From positions 1 to 64,000 of the forward strand of contig JARYLZ010000003.1 in NCBI GenBank assembly GCA_029907355.1: a stretch of 64,000 nucleotides of DNA, written 5' to 3'. The notes below the pieces were generated by a model. That model did no database searches and was not told where the DNA came from. It saw nothing but the letters and a program-made list of their open reading frames with translations. This stretch comes from Bacteroidota bacterium. Its GTDB lineage: Bacteria > Bacteroidota > Ignavibacteria > SZUA-365. Positions 28,165 through 39,245 of the stretch are shown piece by piece (the first letter of the stretch is position 1; each line of letters opens with the position of its first letter). The position numbers and the translations under genes are program-made.

Positions 28165-31100
28165 CTATTGGACGAGAAGCATGTGTACGGTCTTGCGGGA
28201 AACCGCATTCCTCTCGCCATGGAGGGTCATCACCGCGATGTACATCCCGGCCGGCAGTCGGGGGGACCATCTCACGGTATACGCCCCTGCATCGAGCATC
28301 CCATCGTACAACACTGCCGCTTTCCTTCCGAGCGCGTCGAACACCTCGACGGTAACCGAACTTCTTTCACGAAGCGCGAACGGGATGGTCGTGGTGAACC
28401 GGAACGGGTTCGGGTAATTCTGGCCGAGGATCCACCCGTCTGACGGGATACCGCGATTCTCTCTCTCGACCGTCAACGGGATCGCCGTGACGCTCACGCG
28501 TTCGAGAATCTCCTCGGCGAGGCGGCATGCCTGGTCGAGCGGGAGAAAATACAAGGGGAACCCGAAAGCAAAGACGTTGGAAGTCGGGGTAACCGCGTGG
28601 ACGGCAACGGGGATGCCGCGGTACTCCGGCCTTCCGCTCTGCGGAGAATTCGCGTAAGTGAACATGACGATGACGGAGTCGACCGTCGCCGGGAACAAGG
28701 CCACGCAATCGAGCATACCGCGATAGGGGGCGTTGGGAATTTTCGTGGGATCGATGCTCACCGTCGTGAAACCGGATTTTCCCTCACCGCGAAGGAAATC
28801 CGCGGTGTCGGCGGCGGTCTCGTCGATGACACCGACATGGAGGAAATCGTGGACGAACGACCCCGGTCCGTACGTCCGGGGGAAGGGGCGGCCCGCATCG
28901 AACCACGCGAGGTGACGCCAACCCCCGATGAGCAGACAGCCGCCCGCGTCCACATACGCCTGGAGCACGTCGACGACATCCTGGGCGGCGATATACGGCT
29001 GCGCTTTGACTTCCCGGTGGTCGGCGTGCCAGACGACGAGCTGGTACCGGAGAAGGTAATCGAGTTTCGGGATATTGCTCTCCGAGACGTCCCACTCCGC
29101 GGAAGGTTGGAATACCTTGCGATAGAAGGCGTCGACGGTACTGTCGGCGACACCGAGCGTTTTGAAGGGTTCCTGTTTCTCGTCGGTCGCATCCACCACG
29201 AGAACGGAGAGTGCGAAACGCCCGGTGCCGCGGCCGACTGCTTCGTCCCATGTCGTACCGACGCGGATGCCGTCGATACGGCACGTATAGGGCGGGGAAG
29301 CCGACTGAAGGAGCTCGACACATGAAACAACGCTTACGGGCGGATTTATGCCTCTGCGCAGAATGTCCGCCGGGGGCTCGATCAAGGTCAGGGGGGGATC
29401 GACCCAGAGGGCGAGCGTGTCATCGGTGCCGGTAGCGGCGGGCCGGTGTTTACACGCGATCAGAAGAGTGCTGTCGATCCCGTACCGCTTCACCGTGAAC
29501 GTTGCGGTCGCCGGATCGGTCGTTCGGCCGACGCCGAGGCGGTACGTTCCCGGTTCTTCCCCTGCACCGAGGAAGACGACAGCCGCCGGTGCGGCGCCGG
29601 GAGAGGGCGCGAGAGCGAAGATGGGCGCAGATCCCTGCGGTGCCGAAGACACATCGAGGAGGAATGCGGCGTAGACGCCGCCATCCTCGACCTGCGGGAA
29701 TGTATGGGCGACATCCTGGTTGTTCCCCTGACTCCCGATGAGCCGTACCGACCGCCCGATATTCGACGAGATGTATTCGGGGTAGAAGAGCCCTTTGTCC
29801 GCTACGAGGATCGGGGAGAGCGACGAACCCTCGATGGCATTCCACCCGTGATCGGTGACTTTCGCAGAAGCGGCGTACGGGAAATTTTCCTCGAAGAGGA
29901 ACGTTGGGGCATCGGCGGGCAACTGGTACCCGAACAACCGGTTGGGAACGCCGAGGAGTGTCCCGCACAACACCACTTTCCCCGGGATGATTTCCGTGCT
30001 CACGGTCAAGCCCCCTGCAATGCCATCGATGGTTGTGGAGCCGATATCCTGCAAGACATCGTGGAACAGGCCGGTCGGTTCGCAGGACGGCAACCGGAGC
30101 TGAGTGAGGAACTGGGACTTCCCCGTTGCACTCCGTGCGAAGGTCCACAGGTAAGGCCCGCCCGGACTCCACCCATCGAACGCGATGGCGGTGATGGACG
30201 GCTCCCCCAGCGCAGCCGAATCGAGTCGCGCCAATTCGGTCCCCTGCATCGAAATGAGCACGATGTCGCTGCCGGGTTTTCCGATCCACATGCCCCCTTT
30301 GCCGCCGTCGGCGGTCGGGTCGTAGGACACGAACTCCGCCTGCATCGGCCCGCGGATCAGGTTGATGCGCTTCCGCTGCTCCGGGTCGATGACGGCGATG
30401 CGGTCCGACCCCGTCGCGGCATAGATGTATGTGCCGTCCGTCGTGAAGGACTTGATCGTGACGGCCCCCGTAATGATGAACTCGCCGAGCAGTTTCCCGT
30501 CGCGCGTCCATTCGGCGACGAAATCGCTGCCCGCGCGGGAGGTCCAGAACCGCTCCTTGACGAAGGTGACACCGAAATTGTCCGTCACGTTCGTCGTGTC
30601 GGTGACGTTGTGATTGAAGACGACGCGATAGAATTTCGGGCAGATGGAGAAGGAGCAACTGTCGCGGATCAGGGGATTCGTGATATCGCTGATGCGGAAA
30701 CGACAGTGCCGGGAAGGCGTGTTCGGCACGGTCCAGTAGAACGCCGCCGTTGCCGGTGCGGCGATGACGTGCCAATCCCTCCCGCCGTTCGTGGAATACT
30801 CCACGAGCACTTTCCTGTCCACCGCGTTCGTCAGCCAGCTGATACGTTTTCGCTCACCGATGTTCCACTGGCTCCCCGGGAGAGGCGACGTGAGCTGAAT
30901 CATCATCGTGTCGAGGCCGATCTCGAACGAGATGGTCGGTCCTGCCGAGCCGATCGAGTGGATGTTGAGGCCGCCTTTCTTCCCGTTCGTGAGAAAGCTC
31001 GACGGGTTCGTGCCGTCGTTGATCTCTGTGCGGTTCTGTTCCCTGCTGAAATGGGCGAGATCGACCTGCCCGTTTGTCGTCGGGCTGCCGCCCGGACGGT

Positions 31101-32436
31101 ATAGGTAGACTTCGTCAGGCGGCCCGCTCGCGTTTCCTCGGTACAGCGTGTTGATGCGGTACACGAGGAGGCCGTCACCGGGAATGGTGTTGTCGAAGAG
31201 CCCGGTGTTTCGTTTCCGGTACTCGACGACGAAGTACTCCGTCGTCGAGTAGGGCGATGCAATACGGAAACAGTTGTTCGTCGGGGATGTCAGGGGCGAG
31301 AGCGTGTATACCCCTGCCGTCCGAATCTCGGGGATGGATGGGATCCATTTCCCGTATTTCCATTTCATGTACGCGCCCATGTGCTGGGGGGGGTTGATGG
31401 TGCTCTCCATGATATCCCATTTCCCGACCGGCGTGAGGCCGTTCGAGGAATAATGGTAAAGGTCCGGCGCGCCGAGCGAGTGGAACATCTCGTGGCAGAT
31501 GACGTCGACGCCGCGGCCGGTCTTGAAGAAAGACTCGATGAGCAGATTGTACGTCCCGACACGCGCACCGTTGATGATGAATTGTCGCCCGAGCGTCGTC
31601 ATGTGCGGCCAGAGGAGCGTCGCCCATGCCGTCGGTTGACCGGAAATGATGAAAGACATGTTGTCGATGACACCGTCCTTGTCCGCATCCAGAACGAGCG
31701 TGTCGGGGACCTGCGGGCGGATGAATTCCAGCGCGCGGATGATGAGATTCTCTTCCCGTGTCCGCGAATCGTTCGTATATCCGTCGGGATTGGTCGTAGC
31801 GTTGTACGGCTTGTAGTACGCCCGCGGTAAACTGTCCTGGAAGGATGTCACGAAGACGCCGGCCGTGCGGGGGAAGAACTCCGTCCGTATCGTCAGAGCG
31901 TTATAGGATACCTCACGGTAATATGCGAGCATCGAATTCGCACCTCCCCGATTGTACATCGCCTCGTAATACTCCAGGGAATCGGGGAATTCGTTCTCAT
32001 CGGAGAACCGGATGAACACGACGATGTTGTAGAATGTGCCTTTCGTCGGAGCGGCGAGCCGAGGGTTTCCTCCCCCCTCGCTCTTCTTGAAGAAGGGATA
32101 CGACGACAACAAGTCCTCGCGTACCCGGAGCCAAGGGCGAAGACCTGCGACGGTGGGATCCGAGCGCCCGGCGATATGGGCGGTCGGGACCAGCCGTCCC
32201 GCGGATTCCGTGGCATATACGTAATACCCCGTCTGATCATCCTGGATGATCGTGTACCCATCCTCGTCGTGGAGCCAATTGTAGTACTCGTCCCCGCTGG
32301 CGTAGCAATGGAGAACGGCGCCGTCGGGTTGGAGGACCGTGACGGGTACAAACGTCACCGGGGCCGCATACGACAGGGCACCGGCGAAAAGGGTGCAAGA
32401 CACGAACAATGTGCGAAATGCCGTCGTGATACGCAT
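28165..32436 (-). CDS. M6-family (immune-inhibitor-A-like) secreted metalloprotease with T9SS C-terminal signal
   Basis: DVICHEMFHSLGAPDLYHY (HExxHxxGxxD) and KWDIMES Met-turn; C-terminal LGQNYPNPFRFTTTIPFALRERSSVTVEVFDALGRK...GMYIAVMTLHGERNAVSRKTVHMLLVQ. Confidence 0.88.
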   Translation of the reverse strand: MRITTAFRTLFVSCTLFAGALSYAAPVTFVPVTVLQPDGAVLHCYASGDEYYNWLHDEDGYTIIQDDQTGYYVYATESAGRLVPTAHIAGRSDPTVAGLRPWLRVREDLLSSYPFFKKSEGGGNPRLAAPTKGTFYNIVVFIRFSDENEFPDSLEYYEAMYNRGGANSMLAYYREVSYNALTIRTEFFPRTAGVFVTSFQDSLPRAYYKPYNATTNPDGYTNDSRTREENLIIRALEFIRPQVPDTLVLDADKDGVIDNMSFIISGQPTAWATLLWPHMTTLGRQFIINGARVGTYNLLIESFFKTGRGVDVICHEMFHSLGAPDLYHYSSNGLTPVGKWDIMESTINPPQHMGAYMKWKYGKWIPSIPEIRTAGVYTLSPLTSPTNNCFRIASPYSTTEYFVVEYRKRNTGLFDNTIPGDGLLVYRINTLYRGNASGPPDEVYLYRPGGSPTTNGQVDLAHFSREQNRTEINDGTNPSSFLTNGKKGGLNIHSIGSAGPTISFEIGLDTMMIQLTSPLPGSQWNIGERKRISWLTNAVDRKVLVEYSTNGGRDWHVIAAPATAAFYWTVPNTPSRHCRFRISDITNPLIRDSCSFSICPKFYRVVFNHNVTDTTNVTDNFGVTFVKERFWTSRAGSDFVAEWTRDGKLLGEFIITGAVTIKSFTTDGTYIYAATGSDRIAVIDPEQRKRINLIRGPMQAEFVSYDPTADGGKGGMWIGKPGSDIVLISMQGTELARLDSAALGEPSITAIAFDGWSPGGPYLWTFARSATGKSQFLTQLRLPSCEPTGLFHDVLQDIGSTTIDGIAGGLTVSTEIIPGKVVLCGTLLGVPNRLFGYQLPADAPTFLFEENFPYAASAKVTDHGWNAIEGSSLSPILVADKGLFYPEYISSNIGRSVRLIGSQGNNQDVAHTFPQVEDGGVYAAFLLDVSSAPQGSAPIFALAPSPGAAPAAVVFLGAGEEPGTYRLGVGRTTDPATATFTVKRYGIDSTLLIACKHRPAATGTDDTLALWVDPPLTLIEPPADILRRGINPPVSVVSCVELLQSASPPYTCRIDGIRVGTTWDEAVGRGTGRFALSVLVVDATDEKQEPFKTLGVADSTVDAFYRKVFQPSAEWDVSESNIPKLDYLLRYQLVVWHADHREVKAQPYIAAQDVVDVLQAYVDAGGCLLIGGWRHLAWFDAGRPFPRTYGPGSFVHDFLHVGVIDETAADTADFLRGEGKSGFTTVSIDPTKIPNAPYRGMLDCVALFPATVDSVIVMFTYANSPQSGRPEYRGIPVAVHAVTPTSNVFAFGFPLYFLPLDQACRLAEEILERVSVTAIPLTVERENRGIPSDGWILGQNYPNPFRFTTTIPFALRERSSVTVEVFDALGRKAAVLYDGMLDAGAYTVRWSPRLPAGMYIAVMTLHGERNAVSRKTVHMLLVQ

Positions 32437-32707
32437 GGTCGTCCCGCCGTGAGTGAACGATGCACGAAAAGCCGCGATCCATTGGAAAATCTATCCATTT
32501 CCCGGAAGATGAGAAAACTCTGCTTCCCGCCGGAAAGCTTGTCCGAACGGTGCGGAACGTTTGCTCCCTCGAAACCGTTTTATCATGTTGGAACCGCGTC
32601 GGACGAAAGCTTTTCCCACTCCGTCCGTCCGCCGACGCGTACGCGTGGATGCGAATGAACAAAACGCACTGCAGCCGACCAACAGTCGCTTTACCTTCCG
32701 ACACCTC

Positions 32708-33937
32708 ATGCAACCGACACCGAAAGGACTCCGTCTTCACATCGGGATATTCGGCCGGCGTAACGTCGGGAAATCCTCCGTTTTGAACGCTCTGACCCGA
32801 CAGAACATATCGATCGTCTCGGAAGTTGCGGGTACGACAACCGACCCTGTCGAGAAAGCGATGGAATTCCGCCCTCTCGGTCCTGTCCTCTTCGTGGACA
32901 CGGCCGGGATCGACGACGTGGGGGCGCTCGGCGAAGAACGAGTGGCACGGACGAAGGACGTTATCGACCGCGTAGATCTCGCAGTCCTCGTCACCGACGC
33001 GTGGCAGACATACGAAGAGGAATTGCTCGCCCTGTTCCGTTCCCGTCGGGTCCCCATCGTTGCCGCCGCCAATAAGGCGGACCTGCGGATCGGCGATGAT
33101 CTCGAGAAGCGACTCGCCGAAGCCGGGGCTTCCCGTGTCGTGCGCGTGTGCGCGGTGACGGGGGAAGGCATCGAAGACCTGCGCGAGGGGATCATCGCAT
33201 GCGTTCCGGAATCCTTCATCCACGCACAGCCGATCGTCGCGGATCTCATTCGTCCGGGCGAATACGTCATCCTCGTCGTGCCGGTCGATATCGCGGCTCC
33301 GAAGGGGAGGTTGATCCTCCCCCAAGTTCAGACCCTTCGCGAAGTGCTCGATGCCGATGCTTCCGCTCTCGTCGTCAAGGAACGTGATGTCGCGCAAGCG
33401 CTATCGCGCCTTCACCATCCACCCGCACTCGTCATCACCGACAGCCAGGCTTTCCGGACCGTGTCGGAGCAGGTTCCCCGTGACGTTCCTTTGACGAGTT
33501 TTTCCATTCTCTTCACCCGCTTCAAGGGGGACCTCGAAACCGCCGTCGACGGAGCGAGGCACATCGACGGATTGAAACCGGGCGACCGTGTCCTCATCGC
33601 GGAAGCCTGCACGCATCACCCGACGAGCGAGGATATCGGCCGCGTGAAAATCCCACGCTGGCTGGAAGAGCGGGTCAAGGGTCCGCTCGACATCCGCGTT
33701 TCCGCCGGGGCGGATTTCCCAGATGATCTCTCTTCCTTTTCTCTCGTCATCCATTGTGGGGCATGCGTCTTCAACAGGCGCCATATGCTCTCTCGCATCG
33801 AACGCTGTCGGCATGCGGGTGTTCCGATCACGAACTACGGTCTTGCCATCGCCTACTTGACGGGCATATTCGACCGCGCATTGGAACCTCTCATGCAACG
33901 GCGAGAAATCGTCCCATCCAAGGCCGACAACGCGTGA
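32708..33937 (+). CDS. hydF: [FeFe]-hydrogenase maturation GTPase HydF
   Basis: GTPase: GIFGRRNVGKSSVLNALT, DTAGIDD, AANKADL. C-terminal Fe-S motifs: EACTHHPTSEDIGRVKIPRWL and HCGACVFNRRHMLSRI...GVPITNYGLAIAYL. Confidence 0.92.
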   Translation: MQPTPKGLRLHIGIFGRRNVGKSSVLNALTRQNISIVSEVAGTTTDPVEKAMEFRPLGPVLFVDTAGIDDVGALGEERVARTKDVIDRVDLAVLVTDAWQTYEEELLALFRSRRVPIVAAANKADLRIGDDLEKRLAEAGASRVVRVCAVTGEGIEDLREGIIACVPESFIHAQPIVADLIRPGEYVILVVPVDIAAPKGRLILPQVQTLREVLDADASALVVKERDVAQALSRLHHPPALVITDSQAFRTVSEQVPRDVPLTSFSILFTRFKGDLETAVDGARHIDGLKPGDRVLIAEACTHHPTSEDIGRVKIPRWLEERVKGPLDIRVSAGADFPDDLSSFSLVIHCGACVFNRRHMLSRIERCRHAGVPITNYGLAIAYLTGIFDRALEPLMQRREIVPSKADNA

Positions 33938-34021
33938 CCGGGAACGTCGCGTGCAAGCGAGCCGACCGGCTTTTCATTCCATACCATCAATTTCTTCCGA
34001 AACGTCGAATTCACGCCAATA

Positions 34022-34052
34022 TTTGCGTGGATAGTGTAAAAGTGTATATTGA
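34022..34052 (+). promoter_or_regulatory. Candidate Bacteroidota-type promoter (TTTG-N19-TATATTGA)
   Basis: TTTG at 34022-34025 and TATATTGA at 34045-34052, compared with TTTG-N19..21-TAnnTTTG; upstream of the Hc1 gene. Confidence 0.3.
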
Positions 34053-34198
34053 CGCCGGCGTTTCGCGCTGCATTTCGAAGAGAGAGCTCATACACGATCG
34101 ACTGTCGAACGCTTCTCTACCTTCCAGGAATAGTGCCGCGAAAACGCTCCCATCGACCAAGAATCGAAACAAAACACCAGCGCAGTATAGGAGGTACA

Positions 34199-34402
34199 AT
34201 GAACCATTTCCACGAACTCGTCGCTCTCGTTCAAAGCTTCGAGAAGGATTTCGAAAAATTCTTCATCAAGGGGAACAAGTCTGCAGGGACGCGTGTCCGG
34301 AAGCATATGAACGAATTGAAACGGAAGGCTCAGGAAATCCGGAACGCGGTCCAGGCGATAAAGAAAGGTACCGCGGAAACAGCTGGCCCGAAAGCCGAAT
34401 AA
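34199..34402 (+). CDS. Histone H1-like protein Hc1 (67 aa)
   Basis: AGGAGGT 3 nt before ATG; MNHFHELVALVQSFEKDFEKFFIKGNKSAGTRVRKHMNELKRKAQEIRNAVQAIKK. Confidence 0.85.
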   Translation: MNHFHELVALVQSFEKDFEKFFIKGNKSAGTRVRKHMNELKRKAQEIRNAVQAIKKGTAETAGPKAE

Positions 34403-34936
34403 CACGGTTCCCCTTCATTCCCGTCGGCTGACGGAACCCGCCGACACTCCCCCCCTGCATCGAAGGTGGGCGTTCCACGGCTGCACCTTCTCACCGCTCC
34501 GTCTCGAGGGTTTCCTCTCGCAGTGTCGTACAGGGCGATAGGCGCTTCTCGTTCGTGAGAATGATCCGGTCTTATCCCAAGACTCCATGCCGCGAATGAA
34601 ACCAGCGACGAGGCGACCTCGTGGGAAGGGGATATTTTTCCGCACATGCGTTATGAACTCGTGGGGCGAAACGTTCTCATCCGGTACATGGGAAATTTCG
34701 ATCGCGAATATCCCCGAAGAGGTTTCCAGTTCATGGATCATGAACCCTCCGGTACCTCCCATATTTTCACGTGCAGCGCTTCTGAACTGACGACGACTCA
34801 CGCCCTTGCCTCCGGCTGGGCCGAACGCACCGACAACACCTTCCTTACATTCTCCGGAGTGTTCCGAAAGACCCGCAGGACATAGGTTTGCGCCACGGTC
34901 CCTTCGAGCGCTTCTTTCTTGCCAGCAAAGGAAATC

Positions 34937-36169
34937 ATGCGAGACCGGAACCATCTGTTCCTTCTTTCCCTTGTTGTCGGTTTCTCTTCCCTTCCAGCTC
35001 TCGGGATGGTATGGGTATTATCCAAACCCGCTCTCTCGGCAGTGCAGGGAAAGAGCGTTCGCCCTGACGACACGCTCTTCCTCGCCATCCATCGCGATGC
35101 CGTCGTGGCGGATGGGCACAACGACGCCCTCACGAGAACCCTCGGCGGTGAGGACCTCTCGATTCGGACTTCCCGCGGGCACACGGACCTGGCTCGTCTC
35201 CGAGAAGGCGGTCTCGACGTCCAAGTTTTCGCGCTGTACGTGAACCCTTCGGCGAAAAACCCGTTCCGGACGGTCCTCCGCATGCTCGATACGCTCCACG
35301 CTCTCGCAAAACGGGCGGGCAGAATTCTCCGTGTCACGAGGACAAGCGGTGAAATTCAACAGGCGGCGGCGGAAGGGGTGATTGCAGCCGTCGCTTCCCT
35401 CGAAGGCGGCCATGCTGTCGGTCTCTCTTATCCGCGTATTCTCGAGTTGTACCGCCGCGGAGTCCGGATTTTCGGGCCGACATGGAGCAGGGGAACGCCA
35501 TGGGCCTCCTCCTCTCAGGAAGAAGCTGCGGGGAAACGCCGCGGCCTGACAGCGTCGGGGAAACGTCTCGTTCGGGCCATCGACAGCCTCGGCATGCTGA
35601 TCGACATATCCCATGCTGGGCCGAAAACGGTCGAGGATATTCTGGACATCGTCCACGGACCTGTCATCGCGTCGCACTCGTCTTGTGCCGCCCTTTGTCC
35701 CAGCGAACGGAATCTGACCGACGCGCAGATCCGTGCCCTCGCGCGGCGCGGAGGCGTCGTCATGATCAATTTCTGTCCGGGTTTTCTCCGCTCGGGGGGA
35801 GGGAGCGATGCGGAAGCCATTCGTTCCTTTCAGCGCCGCCTTCAATCGATCGGGAGCGGGTCGAAACGGTTCGAGTCGCGGGCACTCGAGGCCCGCGACA
35901 GCCTCATCGCGGAGGCGCGTCGTCGCGGTCTGCCGACAATTCTGGACGTGGCGGATCATATCGATCATGCGGTTCGAATCGCCGGTGATGAGCACGTCGG
36001 GCTCGGGTCGGATTTCGACGGGATCGATCTCACCCCGGTTGGTCTTGCCGATGTGGCGGACCTGCCGTTCCTGACGCGCGAGTTGCTCAGGCGGGGATAT
36101 CCCATCGAATCGATCCGCCGCATTTTGGGAGGAAATCTCATGAGGGTTTTCCATGAACAATGCCGTTGA
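34937..36169 (+). CDS. Membrane/renal dipeptidase-like (M19)
   Basis: VVADGHNDALTR, EGGHAV, MLIDISHAGPKTVEDIL, IASHSSCAALCPSERNLTDAQI, GLGSDFDGID. Confidence 0.92.
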   Translation: MRDRNHLFLLSLVVGFSSLPALGMVWVLSKPALSAVQGKSVRPDDTLFLAIHRDAVVADGHNDALTRTLGGEDLSIRTSRGHTDLARLREGGLDVQVFALYVNPSAKNPFRTVLRMLDTLHALAKRAGRILRVTRTSGEIQQAAAEGVIAAVASLEGGHAVGLSYPRILELYRRGVRIFGPTWSRGTPWASSSQEEAAGKRRGLTASGKRLVRAIDSLGMLIDISHAGPKTVEDILDIVHGPVIASHSSCAALCPSERNLTDAQIRALARRGGVVMINFCPGFLRSGGGSDAEAIRSFQRRLQSIGSGSKRFESRALEARDSLIAEARRRGLPTILDVADHIDHAVRIAGDEHVGLGSDFDGIDLTPVGLADVADLPFLTRELLRRGYPIESIRRILGGNLMRVFHEQCR

Positions 36170-36334
36170 GGACGCGATGGTGCAGCGTCTCGCGTGAGGG
36201 TTTACGAACCGCGGGATCCCGCCCGCGGGCGTTACCATTCTTCGGAAAAAATCCCCACATTGCAACGCGTTTCGCGATCGTTCAATTCCAGGAATTTCAC
36301 GTCGACACCGTTTCATAACGTACAAGGGTTTGGA

Positions 36335-37537
<1,203 letters not shown>

Positions 37538-37743
37538 CCCAGCGTCCCCGAGCTCCAATGAGCAGACGAAAGAATGAGCATCGATCGCTTTGACGATGCC
37601 CGGGGGGGAAATGCAATCCCGACATCGGTACAAGGAAGGGATGCAGCGAGAGTGAACGCCCAGGGTGCGAAAGAGAAGGAACACGGGACGTGCACATGGA
37701 AAAAGTGCCAACCATCTCAACTCGCCTCAACATCGAATGGAAG

Positions 37744-39003
37744 ATGAAGAAGACGGTCCTCGCATTCGTATTGCTACAAATCTCTTCCGCACCGCTTCTC
37801 ACGGCGCAATTCCACTGGCGCGTCGTCAATCCCTCACCTTCGGACACGGCGCTCTACAGTGTCCATGTTTTCGATGCCGAGAACGCAATCGTCGTAGGAG
37901 ACACGGGCACGATCAAGCGGACAACGGACGGGGGAATCTCATGGCGGACCATCCCGAGCGGGACGAAGGTTCGTCTTTCCAAGGTTCGCTTCCTGAACCC
38001 ATCCATCGGGTTCATCGCGGGGGGGAACCCTGACGGCAATCAGCCGCTCCTCCTGAAGACCACGGACGGGGGTGAAACGTGGCGGGAAATCGACACGAAG
38101 GGCAACAGAGTATTCTTCGACGTATGGTTCCACAGCGAGGACACAGGCTTCGTCGTGGGCCAGCACGGTATCATGCGTGCAACGATGGACGGTGGGAAAA
38201 CGTGGGCTTCCATCGACGCCGGCTTCAACGAGAACAACATTTTCAGCATTCATTTCCCTTCCCGCCGCATCGGGTACATCTGTGGGAACGCCGGGAGTGT
38301 AGCGAAGACAACGACCGGCGGGACGTCATGGCACAAACAATCGAGCTGGAAGAACAACGCCCTTTTTTCCGTCTCCTTCGCCAACGACTCGGTCGGGATC
38401 ATCGCGGGGGACGGTGTCATCCTCGGCACGACCAACGGGGGAAAGGAGTGGGAAGCGCGCTTCGCGGACTTTCCCATCACGAGTCCGCTCATGCATGCGG
38501 TCCATGTCGACCCTTCTACCGCATATATCGTCGGTTGGTTCGGCTATATCATCGCCAGCCGCGACAGCGGGAAGAGCTGGCAGTTGCAGGAATGGGGCGG
38601 GTCGAGTCTTCTCGAGGAGCTCGGCTTCTACGGGAAAAGAGTCGGATATGCGGTCGGCTGGGAGGGAACCATCCTGAAAACAATGGATGGGGGTGGACTC
38701 GTCGCAAGGGAGGTAGACCCGGCACCCTTCGCCATCAACCTCCGGGCCCTGTACCCCAACCCTCTGAGCCTCGGCACGCACCGATCCGTTCGCGTCGAGT
38801 TCTCGCTTTCGTCGAGCGGCAATGCAGCCGTCGATCTCTTGGACGTGCTCGGACGCCCCGTGCGTCGTATCGCGGCACAACGCTTCAGCCAGGGAACCCA
38901 CATCGTTCCGTGGGAACCCTCAGAGCTCCCTCCGGGTGTATACAGGCTCCGCCTCTCGAGCGCGTCCCATTCCATCGTCCGGCCGCTCGTCGTCGTGCGC
39001 TGA
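37744..39003 (+). CDS. Secreted YCF48/BNR-like beta-propeller protein with T9SS C-terminal signal
   Basis: Repeated TTDGGISWRTI / TTDGGETWREI / TMDGGKTWASI / TTGGTSW modules; C-terminal LRALYPNPLSLG...GVYRLRLSSASHSIVRPLVVVR. Confidence 0.85.
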   Translation: MKKTVLAFVLLQISSAPLLTAQFHWRVVNPSPSDTALYSVHVFDAENAIVVGDTGTIKRTTDGGISWRTIPSGTKVRLSKVRFLNPSIGFIAGGNPDGNQPLLLKTTDGGETWREIDTKGNRVFFDVWFHSEDTGFVVGQHGIMRATMDGGKTWASIDAGFNENNIFSIHFPSRRIGYICGNAGSVAKTTTGGTSWHKQSSWKNNALFSVSFANDSVGIIAGDGVILGTTNGGKEWEARFADFPITSPLMHAVHVDPSTAYIVGWFGYIIASRDSGKSWQLQEWGGSSLLEELGFYGKRVGYAVGWEGTILKTMDGGGLVAREVDPAPFAINLRALYPNPLSLGTHRSVRVEFSLSSSGNAAVDLLDVLGRPVRRIAAQRFSQGTHIVPWEPSELPPGVYRLRLSSASHSIVRPLVVVR

Positions 39004-39245
39004 CCGGAAACGGATCACCGCGGCGACCGGCGCATACGTGGGGTTGACAGCCTTCGGGTGGGAGAGTTCGCTGACGGACGCGTGACGAGTCCTTCCCGTA
39101 TTGCCGGCCTTGCGCCGCCAAGAGCGTTGGTCCGCCCGGTGCGCCCCCTTCCCTGCGAACGCCGATGGTCGTGACAACGGCCCATGCTCTCTTCGCCTCT
39201 CATTACCTTCTCCCGCACGCCCCTCGCCGCAACGGGAAACGATCT

